From assembly GCA_035623615.1 (NCBI GenBank), contig DASPTB010000106.1:1-13978 (forward strand): 13,978 nucleotides of DNA, written 5' to 3'. The notes below the pieces were generated by a model, which saw only the letters and a program-made list of their open reading frames with translations, was not told where the DNA came from and did no database searches. This stretch comes from DASPTB01 sp035623615. Lineage in GTDB: Bacteria > Actinomycetota > UBA4738. Positions 1 to 7,859 of the stretch are shown piece by piece (within the stretch, counting starts at the first letter, position 1; each line of letters begins with the position of its first letter). Both the position numbers and the translations under genes were made by a program.

Positions 1-1
1 G

Positions 2-664
2 TGCCACCCACACGCGGATCCCGCGGCGTGGCTTCTCGAGAACCCGGGGTTCGTCTCGGGGGGAAACGTGCGGTGGTGGCGCGACCACTTCGGACGAGGC
101 GAGATCGAACGCGAGCGGCGCGGCGAGGGCGACGCGTACGACCTGCTGGTCGGGGAGGCGGAGGCGATCCCGCCGGGAGCCGACGCGCTCGTGTTCCTGC
201 CCTGCATGCAGGGCGCGATGGCGCCCGAGTGGAACGGAGCCGCGCGCGGCGCGTTCGCCGGGCTGACGCTCGCGCACACGCGCGCGCACATGACGCGTGC
301 GCTGCTGGAGGGGAGCGCCTTCGCGCTGCGCGACATCCTCGACGCGATGCGCGGCGCCGGGCTCGAGGTCCGCAGGATTACGATGGTCGGCGGGGGCGCC
401 AAGTCGCCGTTGTGGCGACGCATCAAGGCCGACGTGACCGGCCTCCCCGTGCGCGTCCCCGAGACCGTGGAGACGACGGCGACCGGTGCGGCCATCCTCG
501 CCGCGGTCGCGTCGGGTGTGGCGGGGAGCGTGGACGAGGCCGTGGCGGCATTCGTTCGCTATCGCCCGGACGAGGACGAACCGGACCCCGCCACGGCGGA
601 CGCGTACGCGGAGGCGTACGAGCGCTATCGCAAGACGTACTTCACCTTGCGCGACGCCTTCTGA
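2..664 (+). CDS. FGGY-family carbohydrate kinase, xylulokinase-like (C-terminal part)
   Basis: The reading frame is open from base 2, so the gene begins outside the window; 220 residues remain. This is the C-terminal (FGGY_C) half of a sugar kinase, which phosphorylates a sugar such as D-xylulose with ATP in the cytoplasm. Visible family features are the opening segment DPAAWLLENPGF, a strand and loop near residues 66-85 (LPCMQGAMAPEWNGAARGAF) and the ATP-site glycine loop GGGAKSPLW at about 130-138. After this come VPETVETTATGAAILAA, where xylulokinases have a similar ETTALGAAILA segment, and a charged C-terminal helix ending FTLRDAF. A GTG at 68-70 lies inside the conserved domain and is not the true start. 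The substrate cannot be fixed without the N-terminal half; another pentulose or hexulose kinase is possible. The gene converges on the amidotransferase with only 8 bases between stops. Confidence 0.85.
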   Translation, partial: CHPHADPAAWLLENPGFVSGGNVRWWRDHFGRGEIERERRGEGDAYDLLVGEAEAIPPGADALVFLPCMQGAMAPEWNGAARGAFAGLTLAHTRAHMTRALLEGSAFALRDILDAMRGAGLEVRRITMVGGGAKSPLWRRIKADVTGLPVRVPETVETTATGAAILAAVASGVAGSVDEAVAAFVRYRPDEDEPDPATADAYAEAYERYRKTYFTLRDAF

Positions 665-672
665 AGCGGGGG

Positions 673-1392
673 CTACGCCCGGGCCGCGTCGCGGGCCACC
701 AACTCGGCGAAGCTCGTGAAGAAGACCTCCGCGCGCGCCTGCTGCGCGGGCAGGTACCGTTCGATCTGCTCGTGGAGCGACGCCGCCGTCGTTCTCCACT
801 CGGGCTCGAGCCGGTCGCGGACCTCGTCGATCCAGTAGTCGAGGTTCGACGCCGTGACCTCCGGGTGGAACTGGATGCCCCAGGCCCGGTCGCCGTACCG
901 GAACGCCTGATTCGCCACGTCGTCCCCGGTGGCGAGCAGGACCGCACCTTCGGGGATGGCGAACGTGTCCCGGTGCCAGTGGAACACGCGGTCGCCGTCG
1001 GCGAAGGCCGAGAGAAGGGGGTCCTCCCCGGCGACCGCGGTCGGGTGCAGCGTGCTGAATCCCAGCTCGGTCACCGGCGAGAGGGTGACCTCCGCCCCCA
1101 GGGCCCGGGCGAGGAGCTGGCCTCCGAGGCACACGCCGAGGACGGGGATCCCGGTGTCGACGGCGTGCGCGAGGAGCTCGCGTTCGTGGGCGAGGTAGGG
1201 ATGGCGTTCGATCTCGTCGGCGTTCATGTCGCCGCCGAACACCACGATGCCGGACGCCTCCCGGAGGTCCGTCCACTCGACGTGCGCCCATCCGTCCACG
1301 GTGCGGACCTCGGCGCCCGCACGCTCGAACAACGGGACTGCGACGCCCATCGTGTCGGAGTCCTCGTGGCGAATGCACACGATCGCCTTCAC
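673..1392 (-). CDS. Class I glutamine amidotransferase (GMP synthase-like GATase1)
   Basis: A 239-residue cytoplasmic protein of the GATase1 fold that hydrolyses glutamine, or acts on a related gamma-glutamyl substrate. The nucleophile elbow is GVCLGGQ with Cys88. The catalytic pair lies in GIQFHPEVT, His176 and Glu178. VFGGDMN (about 51-57) matches the oxyanion-side loop of stand-alone GMP-synthase-like amidotransferases. No synthetase domain is fused or adjacent, so the ammonia acceptor is unknown. Such single-domain proteins are often annotated only as type 1 glutamine amidotransferase or GuaA-like; a gamma-glutamyl hydrolase role is an alternative. The start is GTG at 1392-1390, preceded by a -10-like element and no Shine-Dalgarno site, suggesting leaderless translation. 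It diverges from the large membrane protein gene, with a 118-base gap between starts. Confidence 0.85.
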   Translation of the reverse strand: MKAIVCIRHEDSDTMGVAVPLFERAGAEVRTVDGWAHVEWTDLREASGIVVFGGDMNADEIERHPYLAHERELLAHAVDTGIPVLGVCLGGQLLARALGAEVTLSPVTELGFSTLHPTAVAGEDPLLSAFADGDRVFHWHRDTFAIPEGAVLLATGDDVANQAFRYGDRAWGIQFHPEVTASNLDYWIDEVRDRLEPEWRTTAASLHEQIERYLPAQQARAEVFFTSFAELVARDAARA

Positions 1393-1399
1393 GACGGCC

Positions 1400-1405
1400 A
1401 GTCTA
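1400..1405 (-). promoter_or_regulatory. Candidate leaderless -10 element of the amidotransferase gene
   Basis: On the minus strand TAGACT is followed by exactly 7 bases and then the GTG start at 1392. This is the TANNNT-N7-start spacing known for leaderless actinobacterial mRNAs. No purine-rich ribosome site lies between them. I do not see a good -35 hexamer. The other bases of the 1393-1510 gap show nothing further I can support apart from the ribosome site at 1498-1504. Confidence 0.5.
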
Positions 1406-1497
1406 CGTGGGGTTTCGCCTGTGCCCGGGCGCCGCGGGTGGCCCTCGGAAACGGGTACTTCTGCTCATGCACCCGGCCTTGCCCGAGACCGACAATC

Positions 1498-1504
1498 GGG
1501 GTGG
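1498..1504 (+). promoter_or_regulatory. Ribosome binding site deciding the start of the large membrane protein
   Basis: GGGGTGG sits 6 bases before the ATG at 1511. It is the only purine-rich site placed correctly for an in-frame start here. The open frame runs back to 1226, but that stretch lies largely antisense to the amidotransferase gene and has no such signal. The ATG at 1511 is therefore the preferred start. Confidence 0.55.
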
Positions 1505-1510
1505 ATCGAG

Positions 1511-4500
1511 ATGGTCACCACCGACATGGACGACGCGACCGACACCGCCGCCTCCGAACAGGAGAAGCTGCTCTACCTCCGGCAATTCCTCGGGTGGGCG
1601 CGTGGGCTCGATCTGCTGGACGAGCCGGGATACCGGCGCCTCGTGGAGCAGGTGGATCGCCGCGCGGCGACGCTGGCGGCGGCCGCGACGGTCCGGACCG
1701 AGCACGCGGCGGGGGCGGCGGGCCCGTCGCCGACCCGGCCCGACTCGGCCGTGGCCGCCCTGCCCCGGCCGGAGGTGGTCCCCTCCGAGCCGCTCGCGGC
1801 GCTCTTCGAGACACCGCCGCCTGCCGCCCCGCCGCCTGCGGCAGCGCCGGAGGCGGGGGGAGCCTGGCCGGCCCCGGGCGGCATCGGCCGGTCGGTTCGG
1901 CGGCTTCGCGACCTGGTTGCTTCCGACATGGGCGTGCACGGCCTCTCGTACCTCGGCGTCCTGCTCACGTTCGCGGGCACGTTCGGGTTCGTCTTCTTCG
2001 CGTTCGGCTCGCTCCGGAGCTCGCTCCGGCCGGTCGCGGAGGTGGCGCTCCCCGCGGTCTTCTTCGCGTCGGCGTGGTTCCTGCGAACGCGCGACGCGGT
2101 GCTCGTCGCGAACTCGCTCGAGCTGGTCGGCGGCGCGCTGGTGCCGGTCGTCGTCTTCGCGTCGTTGGTCGACGGAGCGGCGGTCCCGCCCGACCCGACT
2201 GGGGGCGCGCTGGTCGCGGCCCTCACGATCTCCGCGGCCCTCATCGCCGTTGCGTACGGACTCTGGGCGATCACGCATCCGTCGTCGGCGCTCCGCTACC
2301 TGGCGGCTCCCGTGGGATGGCTCGCCGCCATGGCGGCCGGGTTCGCCCTGAGCCCGGGAACACTCAGCGGGATCGAGATCGAGCAGCCGTCCGCCGCCCA
2401 GCTCGCGCTGGGATGCCTGGCGATCTCCGGGACGCTCGCGGTCGCCGCGCGGTTCCGGGGCCGGCCGCTCGCCGACGCCTCGACGGTCTCGGCGGTACCC
2501 GGCAGCGCCGCCGCGTTCGCGCTGACGCTGGCGATCGCGGCGGGCGCCGGTTGGCCGTGGGCGCCCGCCGCGATCGCCAGCGGCGCGACCGTCGTCTCGC
2601 TCGAGTTCCTCATGCGCCGCTTCGGCGGGGTTCCCTGGATCACTGCCCTGCAGTGCGTCGTGATCGGCATCGGCGCCGCGGCGCTGGCCGTCCAGGTCGG
2701 CGCGGGGTGGGCCGGGGCGATCGCGGCCCTCTGCTTCGTCGGGCTGCTGGAGGGTCGAAGGATCGGGCATGCGCCCGAGGCATCGATGCTCGTGCCGGCC
2801 GCCGGCGCGGCCGCCGGGCTCGCGGTCGCGCTGCTCGCCTGGCAGGCCGCGCTGGTCGCGTGGTCGGCCGCCGCCCTGTGGGTGAACGTCCTCAGGGCAC
2901 GCCCGGCGGCGCCGGCGGCCGCGGGGGAGGCGTCGCCCGAAGGAGCGCCCACGGCACACATGCAGAACGCCGGCGCGACTGCACTCGACGCGGCCGCGGC
3001 CGTGCTTCCGCTCGGCGTCGCCGCCGCGTTGCTGCAGGGACTCCCCAGCGAGTGGGCGTGGATCGCGATCGGCGGCGCCCTGGTCGCCGGGGCCTCGGCG
3101 GCTCGCGCGTTCGCTCGGGACGACCCGCTGTGGCGGTGGTGGTTCCCGGCGGCGGGCCTGGCCGCATGTGCCGGCATCGCCGTCGCGCGCGACGTGACCG
3201 GCGCACGGCCCGGGATGCTCACCGCGGCGGCGGCCGCCTGCACCGCGGCGCTCACGCTCGCGCCGTCGCGCGCCGCGGTGCGAGCGTGGAGTACGGCGGT
3301 GGCCGGCGCGCTCACCGTGTACCTCGGCCTCCTCGCGCTCGGCGTTCCGGTTCCGCACCGGCCCGGGGTCTGGGCGGCCGCATCGCTCGCCGTCGTGCTC
3401 GCCTCCGCTCCGCTCGGACGGCGCTCGGCGGATCGCGCCGTCCGTGGGCACTGGTCGATGATCGGCCACCTCGGCGCGACGGCTGCCCTGCTTGCGGGCG
3501 TGGCGGTCGGGGGAACGGTCGATCGTCTGTTCGTCTGGGGCTGCTGGATCGCGGTCTGGTCGCTCGACCTGGTGCTGGGAGAAGCCGGCCGGCCGGCGGT
3601 CCCGGTGATCGTCCCGGCGCCGGGGTGGACACGTGAGACGGACCGCGAGGCGCAGGGGACGTGGAGCCGGATCGTTCCCGCCCTGGTGTTGGTCGTGTCG
3701 CTTCCCGCGGCGGTCTTCGACCTCGCACGCAGCTCGGCCCTCGTCGCGCGGAATCCGTCCACCGAGGGCCTGCTCGTCGCGGCGGTCGGCATCGCCCTGA
3801 CGGCGGCGGCCCGGACGCGGCGCGGGGCCGACCCGAGTGCGGCCGTGTTCGCGCACGGCGGCGTGGCGGTCACGGCGGCGGCCTTCCCCCTCGCGCTCGC
3901 CGACGCGCTGCCGACCGCGATCGTCGCCCTCCTGGCCGTGGGGGCCGTGGCCTTGCTCGAAGGACGGCTCCGTGCCGCGATCGAAGAGTGGTTCGCGTGG
4001 GCGTCATCGGCCGTCGGCACGGTCGCGTTCGCGTCCGGCCTTGGCGTTCCCCACGACCGGCTCCGCGACGTGCTGGCCGTCTGGGGCGCGGTGAGCGTCG
4101 TCGGCGCGTTCGCCGCCGACGACCTGCTACGGGGGCGCCGGAGCGCGGGGGCATGGATCCGGACCAGGTGGCTGAGCCCCGGTGCGGTCCTGGGCGTCGC
4201 CGGCGCCGTGCTCGGCGCCGTCTCGGTCGTGTCGGCTCCTCCTCGGACGTTCGCGGTGTGGGCGCTCGCGGGCGCGGGACTCGCGTTCGTGGTTGCCGTC
4301 CAGGCGCGCGTCGGAGCGGTGACCGCGATCGGGTACGCCCTGGCGGTCGTCGGGGCGGCCGAGCTCGGGCCGCAGCCTCTGGTGCAGAACCCGTGGACGT
4401 TCGTCCCCATGGCCGGGGCGCTCGTCGGAATCTCGTGGCTGCTCTCGTTTCGCGAGGCACCCGGCGCAGTGGCCTGGCTGCGGTGGGATCTTCCGCCGCT

Positions 4501-5971
4501 GGTGGTCGCCCACGCCGTTGCACTCGCCGCGCTCACACTCTCGCTCTTCACGCCGTCCTCGGGCGGGGCGGAACCGACGGCGATGCTGGTCACCTGGCTC
4601 GGTTTCGGTGCCCTGTCGTTCGTCGTCTGGGCCTGGCGCCGTCGTCCCGTGTGGGAGATCTCGGGCCAGGTCCTGGTGCTGGGCGGCGTTGTCCCGCGCG
4701 GGCCGTCGGTCGCCGCCGCCGCGTTCGGGGCCGCGGCGGTCTGGAATGCGGTCGCCGACCGTTTCACGCCGGCGCACGCGCGGATGCTCCGGCGGGTCGC
4801 CGTTGCCGGCCTCGTCGCCGGCGCGTGGGGAGAGTTGATGGTTGCGCGGGCGCTGCCGCTCGCCACGGTCGCCAGGGCGACGGCGCTCGTGTCCGGCGTG
4901 GTCGCGATCGCCTCTTCGGCGGGCGTGCGATTCCGCCGGCTCGATCGAACGTGGGCCGGACCGTTCGCGGCCGTGGCGGCGATGGGCCTGGCCACGAGCG
5001 TCGCCCTGGCGACCACGGCCGGACCCCCGTCCACGTGGATGGCCATCGCCGCGGGGACCGCGCTCGCCGCGCTCGCCGCCGGCATATCGGCGGCGCCGCT
5101 CGGGGTGCGGGCGCTCCGACCGCTCGCGTCGGTCCTCGCGGTCGCCGCGGCGGCCGCGCTGGTACGTGCCCATCCGGGATCGGCGTCGCTGCGCGGGCTT
5201 CCGTTCGTCGCGGCGAGCCTCGTCGTCTCGCTCGTGACGCTGTGGCTGTGGCGCCGAAACGCCGGCACGGTCTGGCTTCCGTCGCTGTCGCTGCTGTCTG
5301 CGCTGACCGGCGTCGCCGGCGTCGTGGTGGCCGCGACCGCGTGGCCCGAGGCCTCGATGCTGGTCGCCGCGCTCGCCGCGCTCGGCGTCGAGTGCGCCGT
5401 CGCCGGTGTGGCACTCCGTCAACCGGCGTTCGTCGGGGTGTCCGCCGGGCTCCTCTGCAGCGCGTGGGTCCTCTTCGCCGATCGGGCGCTGCCCGGCAAC
5501 CCCGAGTGGTTCGCGGTTCCGATCGGCATTGCGGTCCTCATCGTTGCCGACGCGATCCGCTGGGACGCCCGGCTGCGGCGGGCGACGCCTCCGACCGCTG
5601 TCCTGGTCCCGATCGAGTTCGTCGGCATCCTGTTCCTTGCCGTGCCGTCGCTCGTCCAGATCGTCGCGGTGAGCCCCGCGTACGTCTTCGTTTCGGTCGC
5701 GATCGGGGCGGGCGTCATGGCGTGGGGCGGGGTCACGCGCGTCCGCCGCCGCGTCGTCGCCGGCGCCGCGATCCCGCTCGTCGCCGTGGTCCTGGTGATC
5801 GCCGCGCCGATCGCCCACCAGATCCACGAGTTCCGCGACGTGGCGCTCTGGGCGGGCCTGGCCGCGGTGGGGATCGCGTTCATCGTCGCGGCCACGTTCC
5901 TCGAGCGCGGCCGCGCGAAGGTTCGGGCCGCGGCGAAGCGGCTGCGCGACGCGACCGAGGGCTGGGAATGA
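1511..5971 (+). CDS. Giant multi-pass membrane protein of unknown function (1486 aa)
   Basis: I cannot assign a function. Residues 1-60 are polar and helical (EKLLYLRQFLGWARGLDLLD at 18-37) and probably cytoplasmic. A proline/alanine-rich linker covers about 70-125 (for example PPPAAPPPAAAPEAGG). From about residue 143 to near 1455 the protein is an almost unbroken series of hydrophobic segments split by short Arg- or Asp-bearing turns. By eye this is some 35-45 membrane spans. The C-terminus is a basic amphipathic tail (RGRAKVRAAAKRLRD). The first spans (LSYLGVLLTFAGTFGFVFFAF, then a chain of short spans) recall the layout of SCO7613-type and DUF2157/DUF2339-type membrane proteins of actinobacteria. 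That comparison is from memory and is not a confirmed family match. No catalytic motif, ATP-binding loop or transporter signature was recognised. Codon use is as GC-rich as its neighbours, with no sign of transfer. The stop lies 12 bases from the convergent dehydrogenase stop. Confidence 0.8.
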   Translation: MVTTDMDDATDTAASEQEKLLYLRQFLGWARGLDLLDEPGYRRLVEQVDRRAATLAAAATVRTEHAAGAAGPSPTRPDSAVAALPRPEVVPSEPLAALFETPPPAAPPPAAAPEAGGAWPAPGGIGRSVRRLRDLVASDMGVHGLSYLGVLLTFAGTFGFVFFAFGSLRSSLRPVAEVALPAVFFASAWFLRTRDAVLVANSLELVGGALVPVVVFASLVDGAAVPPDPTGGALVAALTISAALIAVAYGLWAITHPSSALRYLAAPVGWLAAMAAGFALSPGTLSGIEIEQPSAAQLALGCLAISGTLAVAARFRGRPLADASTVSAVPGSAAAFALTLAIAAGAGWPWAPAAIASGATVVSLEFLMRRFGGVPWITALQCVVIGIGAAALAVQVGAGWAGAIAALCFVGLLEGRRIGHAPEASMLVPAAGAAAGLAVALLAWQAALVAWSAAALWVNVLRARPAAPAAAGEASPEGAPTAHMQNAGATALDAAAAVLPLGVAAALLQGLPSEWAWIAIGGALVAGASAARAFARDDPLWRWWFPAAGLAACAGIAVARDVTGARPGMLTAAAAACTAALTLAPSRAAVRAWSTAVAGALTVYLGLLALGVPVPHRPGVWAAASLAVVLASAPLGRRSADRAVRGHWSMIGHLGATAALLAGVAVGGTVDRLFVWGCWIAVWSLDLVLGEAGRPAVPVIVPAPGWTRETDREAQGTWSRIVPALVLVVSLPAAVFDLARSSALVARNPSTEGLLVAAVGIALTAAARTRRGADPSAAVFAHGGVAVTAAAFPLALADALPTAIVALLAVGAVALLEGRLRAAIEEWFAWASSAVGTVAFASGLGVPHDRLRDVLAVWGAVSVVGAFAADDLLRGRRSAGAWIRTRWLSPGAVLGVAGAVLGAVSVVSAPPRTFAVWALAGAGLAFVVAVQARVGAVTAIGYALAVVGAAELGPQPLVQNPWTFVPMAGALVGISWLLSFREAPGAVAWLRWDLPPLVVAHAVALAALTLSLFTPSSGGAEPTAMLVTWLGFGALSFVVWAWRRRPVWEISGQVLVLGGVVPRGPSVAAAAFGAAAVWNAVADRFTPAHARMLRRVAVAGLVAGAWGELMVARALPLATVARATALVSGVVAIASSAGVRFRRLDRTWAGPFAAVAAMGLATSVALATTAGPPSTWMAIAAGTALAALAAGISAAPLGVRALRPLASVLAVAAAAALVRAHPGSASLRGLPFVAASLVVSLVTLWLWRRNAGTVWLPSLSLLSALTGVAGVVVAATAWPEASMLVAALAALGVECAVAGVALRQPAFVGVSAGLLCSAWVLFADRALPGNPEWFAVPIGIAVLIVADAIRWDARLRRATPPTAVLVPIEFVGILFLAVPSLVQIVAVSPAYVFVSVAIGAGVMAWGGVTRVRRRVVAGAAIPLVAVVLVIAAPIAHQIHEFRDVALWAGLAAVGIAFIVAATFLERGRAKVRAAAKRLRDATEGWE

Positions 5972-5981
5972 CCGGGCCCGG
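5972..5981. repeat. Short GC palindrome between convergent stops
   Basis: CCGGGCCCGG is a perfect 10-base palindrome filling most of the 12-base gap between the membrane protein and dehydrogenase stops. It has no loop and no T-tract, so it is a poor intrinsic terminator and may be chance in such GC-rich DNA. Confidence 0.25.
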
Positions 5982-5983
5982 GC

Positions 5984-6760
5984 CTACTCAGGCGTCGTGT
6001 ACGCGGCGGTGATCCCGCCGTCGATGACGAGCGCCGCCCCCGTCATGAACGACGACTCGTCGGAGGCGAGGAACAGCGCGCCGTTCGCGATCTCCTCGGC
6101 GCGGCCGAACCGCCCCACCGGTACGTGCACGAGGCGGCGCTGCCAGTTGGTCTCGTCGCCGAGCAGTGAGCGCAGCAGCGGCGTCTCCACCGGTCCCGGG
6201 CAGAGTGCGTTCGCGCGGATTCCCTTGCGCGCGAACTCGACCGCCACCTCGCGCGTCATCGCGAGCACGCCGCCCTTCGACGCGGTGTAGGCGATCTGTG
6301 GCGTCGCGGCACCCATGAGCGCGACGAAGGACGCCATGTTGACGATGGACCCGCCGCCGGCGACGAGCATCGCCGGGATCGCCGCGTGGCAGCCCAGGAA
6401 CACGCCCTTCAGGTTGATCGCGATCACACGGTCCCACACGTCCTCCGGCGTGGTCGTGACCGAGTCGTCGCCCGGCAGGAATACGCCGGCGTTGTTGAAC
6501 AGCACGGTGAGCCGGCCGAAGCGCTCCACCGTTGCCGCGACCATCGCGTCCACGTCGGATGCCCGCGTCACATCGGCGTGCACGAACGCGGCCGAGCCTC
6601 CCGCCTGACGGATCGCGGCCGCCGCGGACTCGCCCTCTTCGTCGAGCACGTCGGCGAGCATCACCTCGGCGCCCTCCGCCGCGAAACGCTCGGCCGCCGT
6701 CCTCCCGATCCCGCCGGCCGCGCCCGTCACCAGCGCGACCTTGCCGTCGAGCCGTCCCAC
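5984..6760 (-). CDS. Short-chain dehydrogenase/reductase (SDR), NAD-type
   Basis: A 258-residue classical SDR oxidoreductase of usual family length, cytoplasmic. It has the cofactor loop TGAAGGIG (12-19), Asp37 at the end of the second strand (which in this family favours NAD over NADP), and NNAG (89-92). The catalytic set is Asn116, Ser144, Tyr158 and Lys162 (YTASK). The loop PGPVETPLL (188-196) and the C-terminal IDGG complete the classical pattern. The substrate is not readable from the sequence; glucose or other secondary-alcohol dehydrogenases of this type are common. The start is GTG at 6760 with a strong ribosome site 7 bases upstream. It is the third gene in the minus-strand unit after the aminotransferase and hydroxyacid dehydrogenase, with a 55-base gap. 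It may be only loosely linked to them functionally. Confidence 0.88.
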   Translation of the reverse strand: MGRLDGKVALVTGAAGGIGRTAAERFAAEGAEVMLADVLDEEGESAAAAIRQAGGSAAFVHADVTRASDVDAMVAATVERFGRLTVLFNNAGVFLPGDDSVTTTPEDVWDRVIAINLKGVFLGCHAAIPAMLVAGGGSIVNMASFVALMGAATPQIAYTASKGGVLAMTREVAVEFARKGIRANALCPGPVETPLLRSLLGDETNWQRRLVHVPVGRFGRAEEIANGALFLASDESSFMTGAALVIDGGITAAYTTPE

Positions 6761-6765
6761 GTCGG

Positions 6766-6774
6766 TTCCCCCTC
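6766..6774 (-). promoter_or_regulatory. Ribosome binding site of the SDR gene
   Basis: On the minus strand GAGGGGGAA precedes the GTG at 6760, with the AGGGGG core 7 bases away. It is a clear Shine-Dalgarno site that supports the GTG start. The gap 6761-6815 also holds TATCCT (6808-6803), which fits TANNNT, but no matching -35 was seen, so an internal promoter is uncertain. Confidence 0.6.
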
Positions 6775-6815
6775 GTACGTCCGCTGTGTGCGTGGTGCCC
6801 GGAGGATACCCGGGG

Positions 6816-7859
6816 TCAGCCTCGCGGGCGACGCCGGTTCGCCGCCTCCCAGACGTCCTCGTTCACCAGCGTCGGAGGACGGCGGCCCGCGAGCGCGGCG
6901 ATGACGTTGTCGGCGGCGACCATCCCCATGGCCAGCCGCGTGTCGACCGTGGCGCTTCCCAAGTGGGGGACGATGACGCAGTTGTCGAGCGCCCGCAGTG
7001 CAGGGGTCACCTCGGGCTCGCGCTCGAACACGTCGAGGCCGGCGGCGAAGATGCCGCCCGACGCGAGGCACGCGGCCAGCGCCGCCTCGTCGACGACCGG
7101 TCCGCGCGTCGTGTTGACCAGGACGGCGGTCGGCTTCATCTTCGCGAGTCGCGCGGCGTCGATCAGGTGCCGGGTCGAGTCGTTCAGGCTCACGTGGAGG
7201 CTGACGAAGTCCGCGTCGGCGAGCAGGTCGTCGAGCTCGGCGCGCCACTCCACACCGAGGCCCGCCTCCACGTCCGCCGGCGCGCGGTGCGCGCTGTGGT
7301 AGAGGACGCGCATGCCGAAGCCGGCCGCTCGTGGGGCCATGGCGCGCCCGATGCGGCCGAAGCCCACGAGGCCGAGGGTCTTCCCGTGCACGTCGACGCC
7401 GAGCATCATGCGCGGGTCCCAGATCCAGGCGTCGCCGGACCGCAGCAGGCGCTCGCCCTCGCCGATCCGCCTGGCCGCGGCGAGCATGAGCGCCCAGGCC
7501 ATGTCGGCCGTCGTCTCCGTCAGCACGTCCGGTGTGTTCGACACCATCACGCCGCGCTGCGTGCACGCCGGCACGTCGACGTTGTCGTACCCGACCGCGT
7601 AGTTGGCGACGATCATGAGCTGCGGACCCGCCGCGTCGAGCAGCTCGTCGTCGATCCGCTCGGTGAGGAGCGCGAGAATTCCCTCCGCGCCGTCGCTCGC
7701 GCGCAGGAACTCCTCACGCGGCATCGCCCGGGGCCCTTGGTACACGTCGACCTCGAAGCGCTCGGCCAGGGCGGCGACGACCCCGTCGGGGAGCTCCCGG
7801 GTGACGAGGACGCGGAGCCTTCTCGAATCGGCCTCAGGCCCTGGTTCCTGCGGGTTCAC
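6816..7859 (-). CDS. D-isomer specific 2-hydroxyacid dehydrogenase (glyoxylate/hydroxypyruvate reductase-like)
   Basis: A 347-residue cytoplasmic enzyme that would interconvert a 2-oxo acid and a D-2-hydroxy acid, for example glyoxylate/glycolate or hydroxypyruvate/D-glycerate. N-terminal substrate-domain motif: NYAVGYDNVD (86-95). The Rossmann loop is GFGRIG (166-171). Catalytic residues are Arg252 in NTTRGPVVDE, Glu281 in DVFEREPE and His299 in VPHLGSAT. The stretch after strand 2 (LYHSAHR) lacks the acidic residue usual for NAD use, so NADPH is plausible. The start is GTG at 7859, giving a 4-base GTGA overlap with the aminotransferase stop. No Shine-Dalgarno site is seen, so translation probably depends on coupling. 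The frame is open further upstream to 8330, but that part is the shadow of the aminotransferase gene. The overall pattern is closest to GyaR/GRHPR-type reductases; the exact substrate is inferred. Confidence 0.88.
   Translation of the reverse strand: MNPQEPGPEADSRRLRVLVTRELPDGVVAALAERFEVDVYQGPRAMPREEFLRASDGAEGILALLTERIDDELLDAAGPQLMIVANYAVGYDNVDVPACTQRGVMVSNTPDVLTETTADMAWALMLAAARRIGEGERLLRSGDAWIWDPRMMLGVDVHGKTLGLVGFGRIGRAMAPRAAGFGMRVLYHSAHRAPADVEAGLGVEWRAELDDLLADADFVSLHVSLNDSTRHLIDAARLAKMKPTAVLVNTTRGPVVDEAALAACLASGGIFAAGLDVFEREPEVTPALRALDNCVIVPHLGSATVDTRLAMGMVAADNVIAALAGRRPPTLVNEDVWEAANRRRPRG

Noticed and set aside
1226..1510. An upstream extension of the membrane protein
   Set aside because: It is antisense to the amidotransferase for most of its length, has no hydrophobic or conserved character, and has no ribosome site; 1511 has one.
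1..3636. A 1211-codon open frame on the + strand from the left edge
   Set aside because: It crosses three real genes in the wrong frame and is Arg/Gly-rich with no family motif. Long shadow frames are expected at this GC content.
2296..5268. A 990-codon antisense frame opposite the large membrane protein
   Set aside because: Its Ala/Thr/Ser/Pro-rich low-complexity protein is what the reverse of a GC-rich membrane gene gives. It has no ribosome site and no motif.
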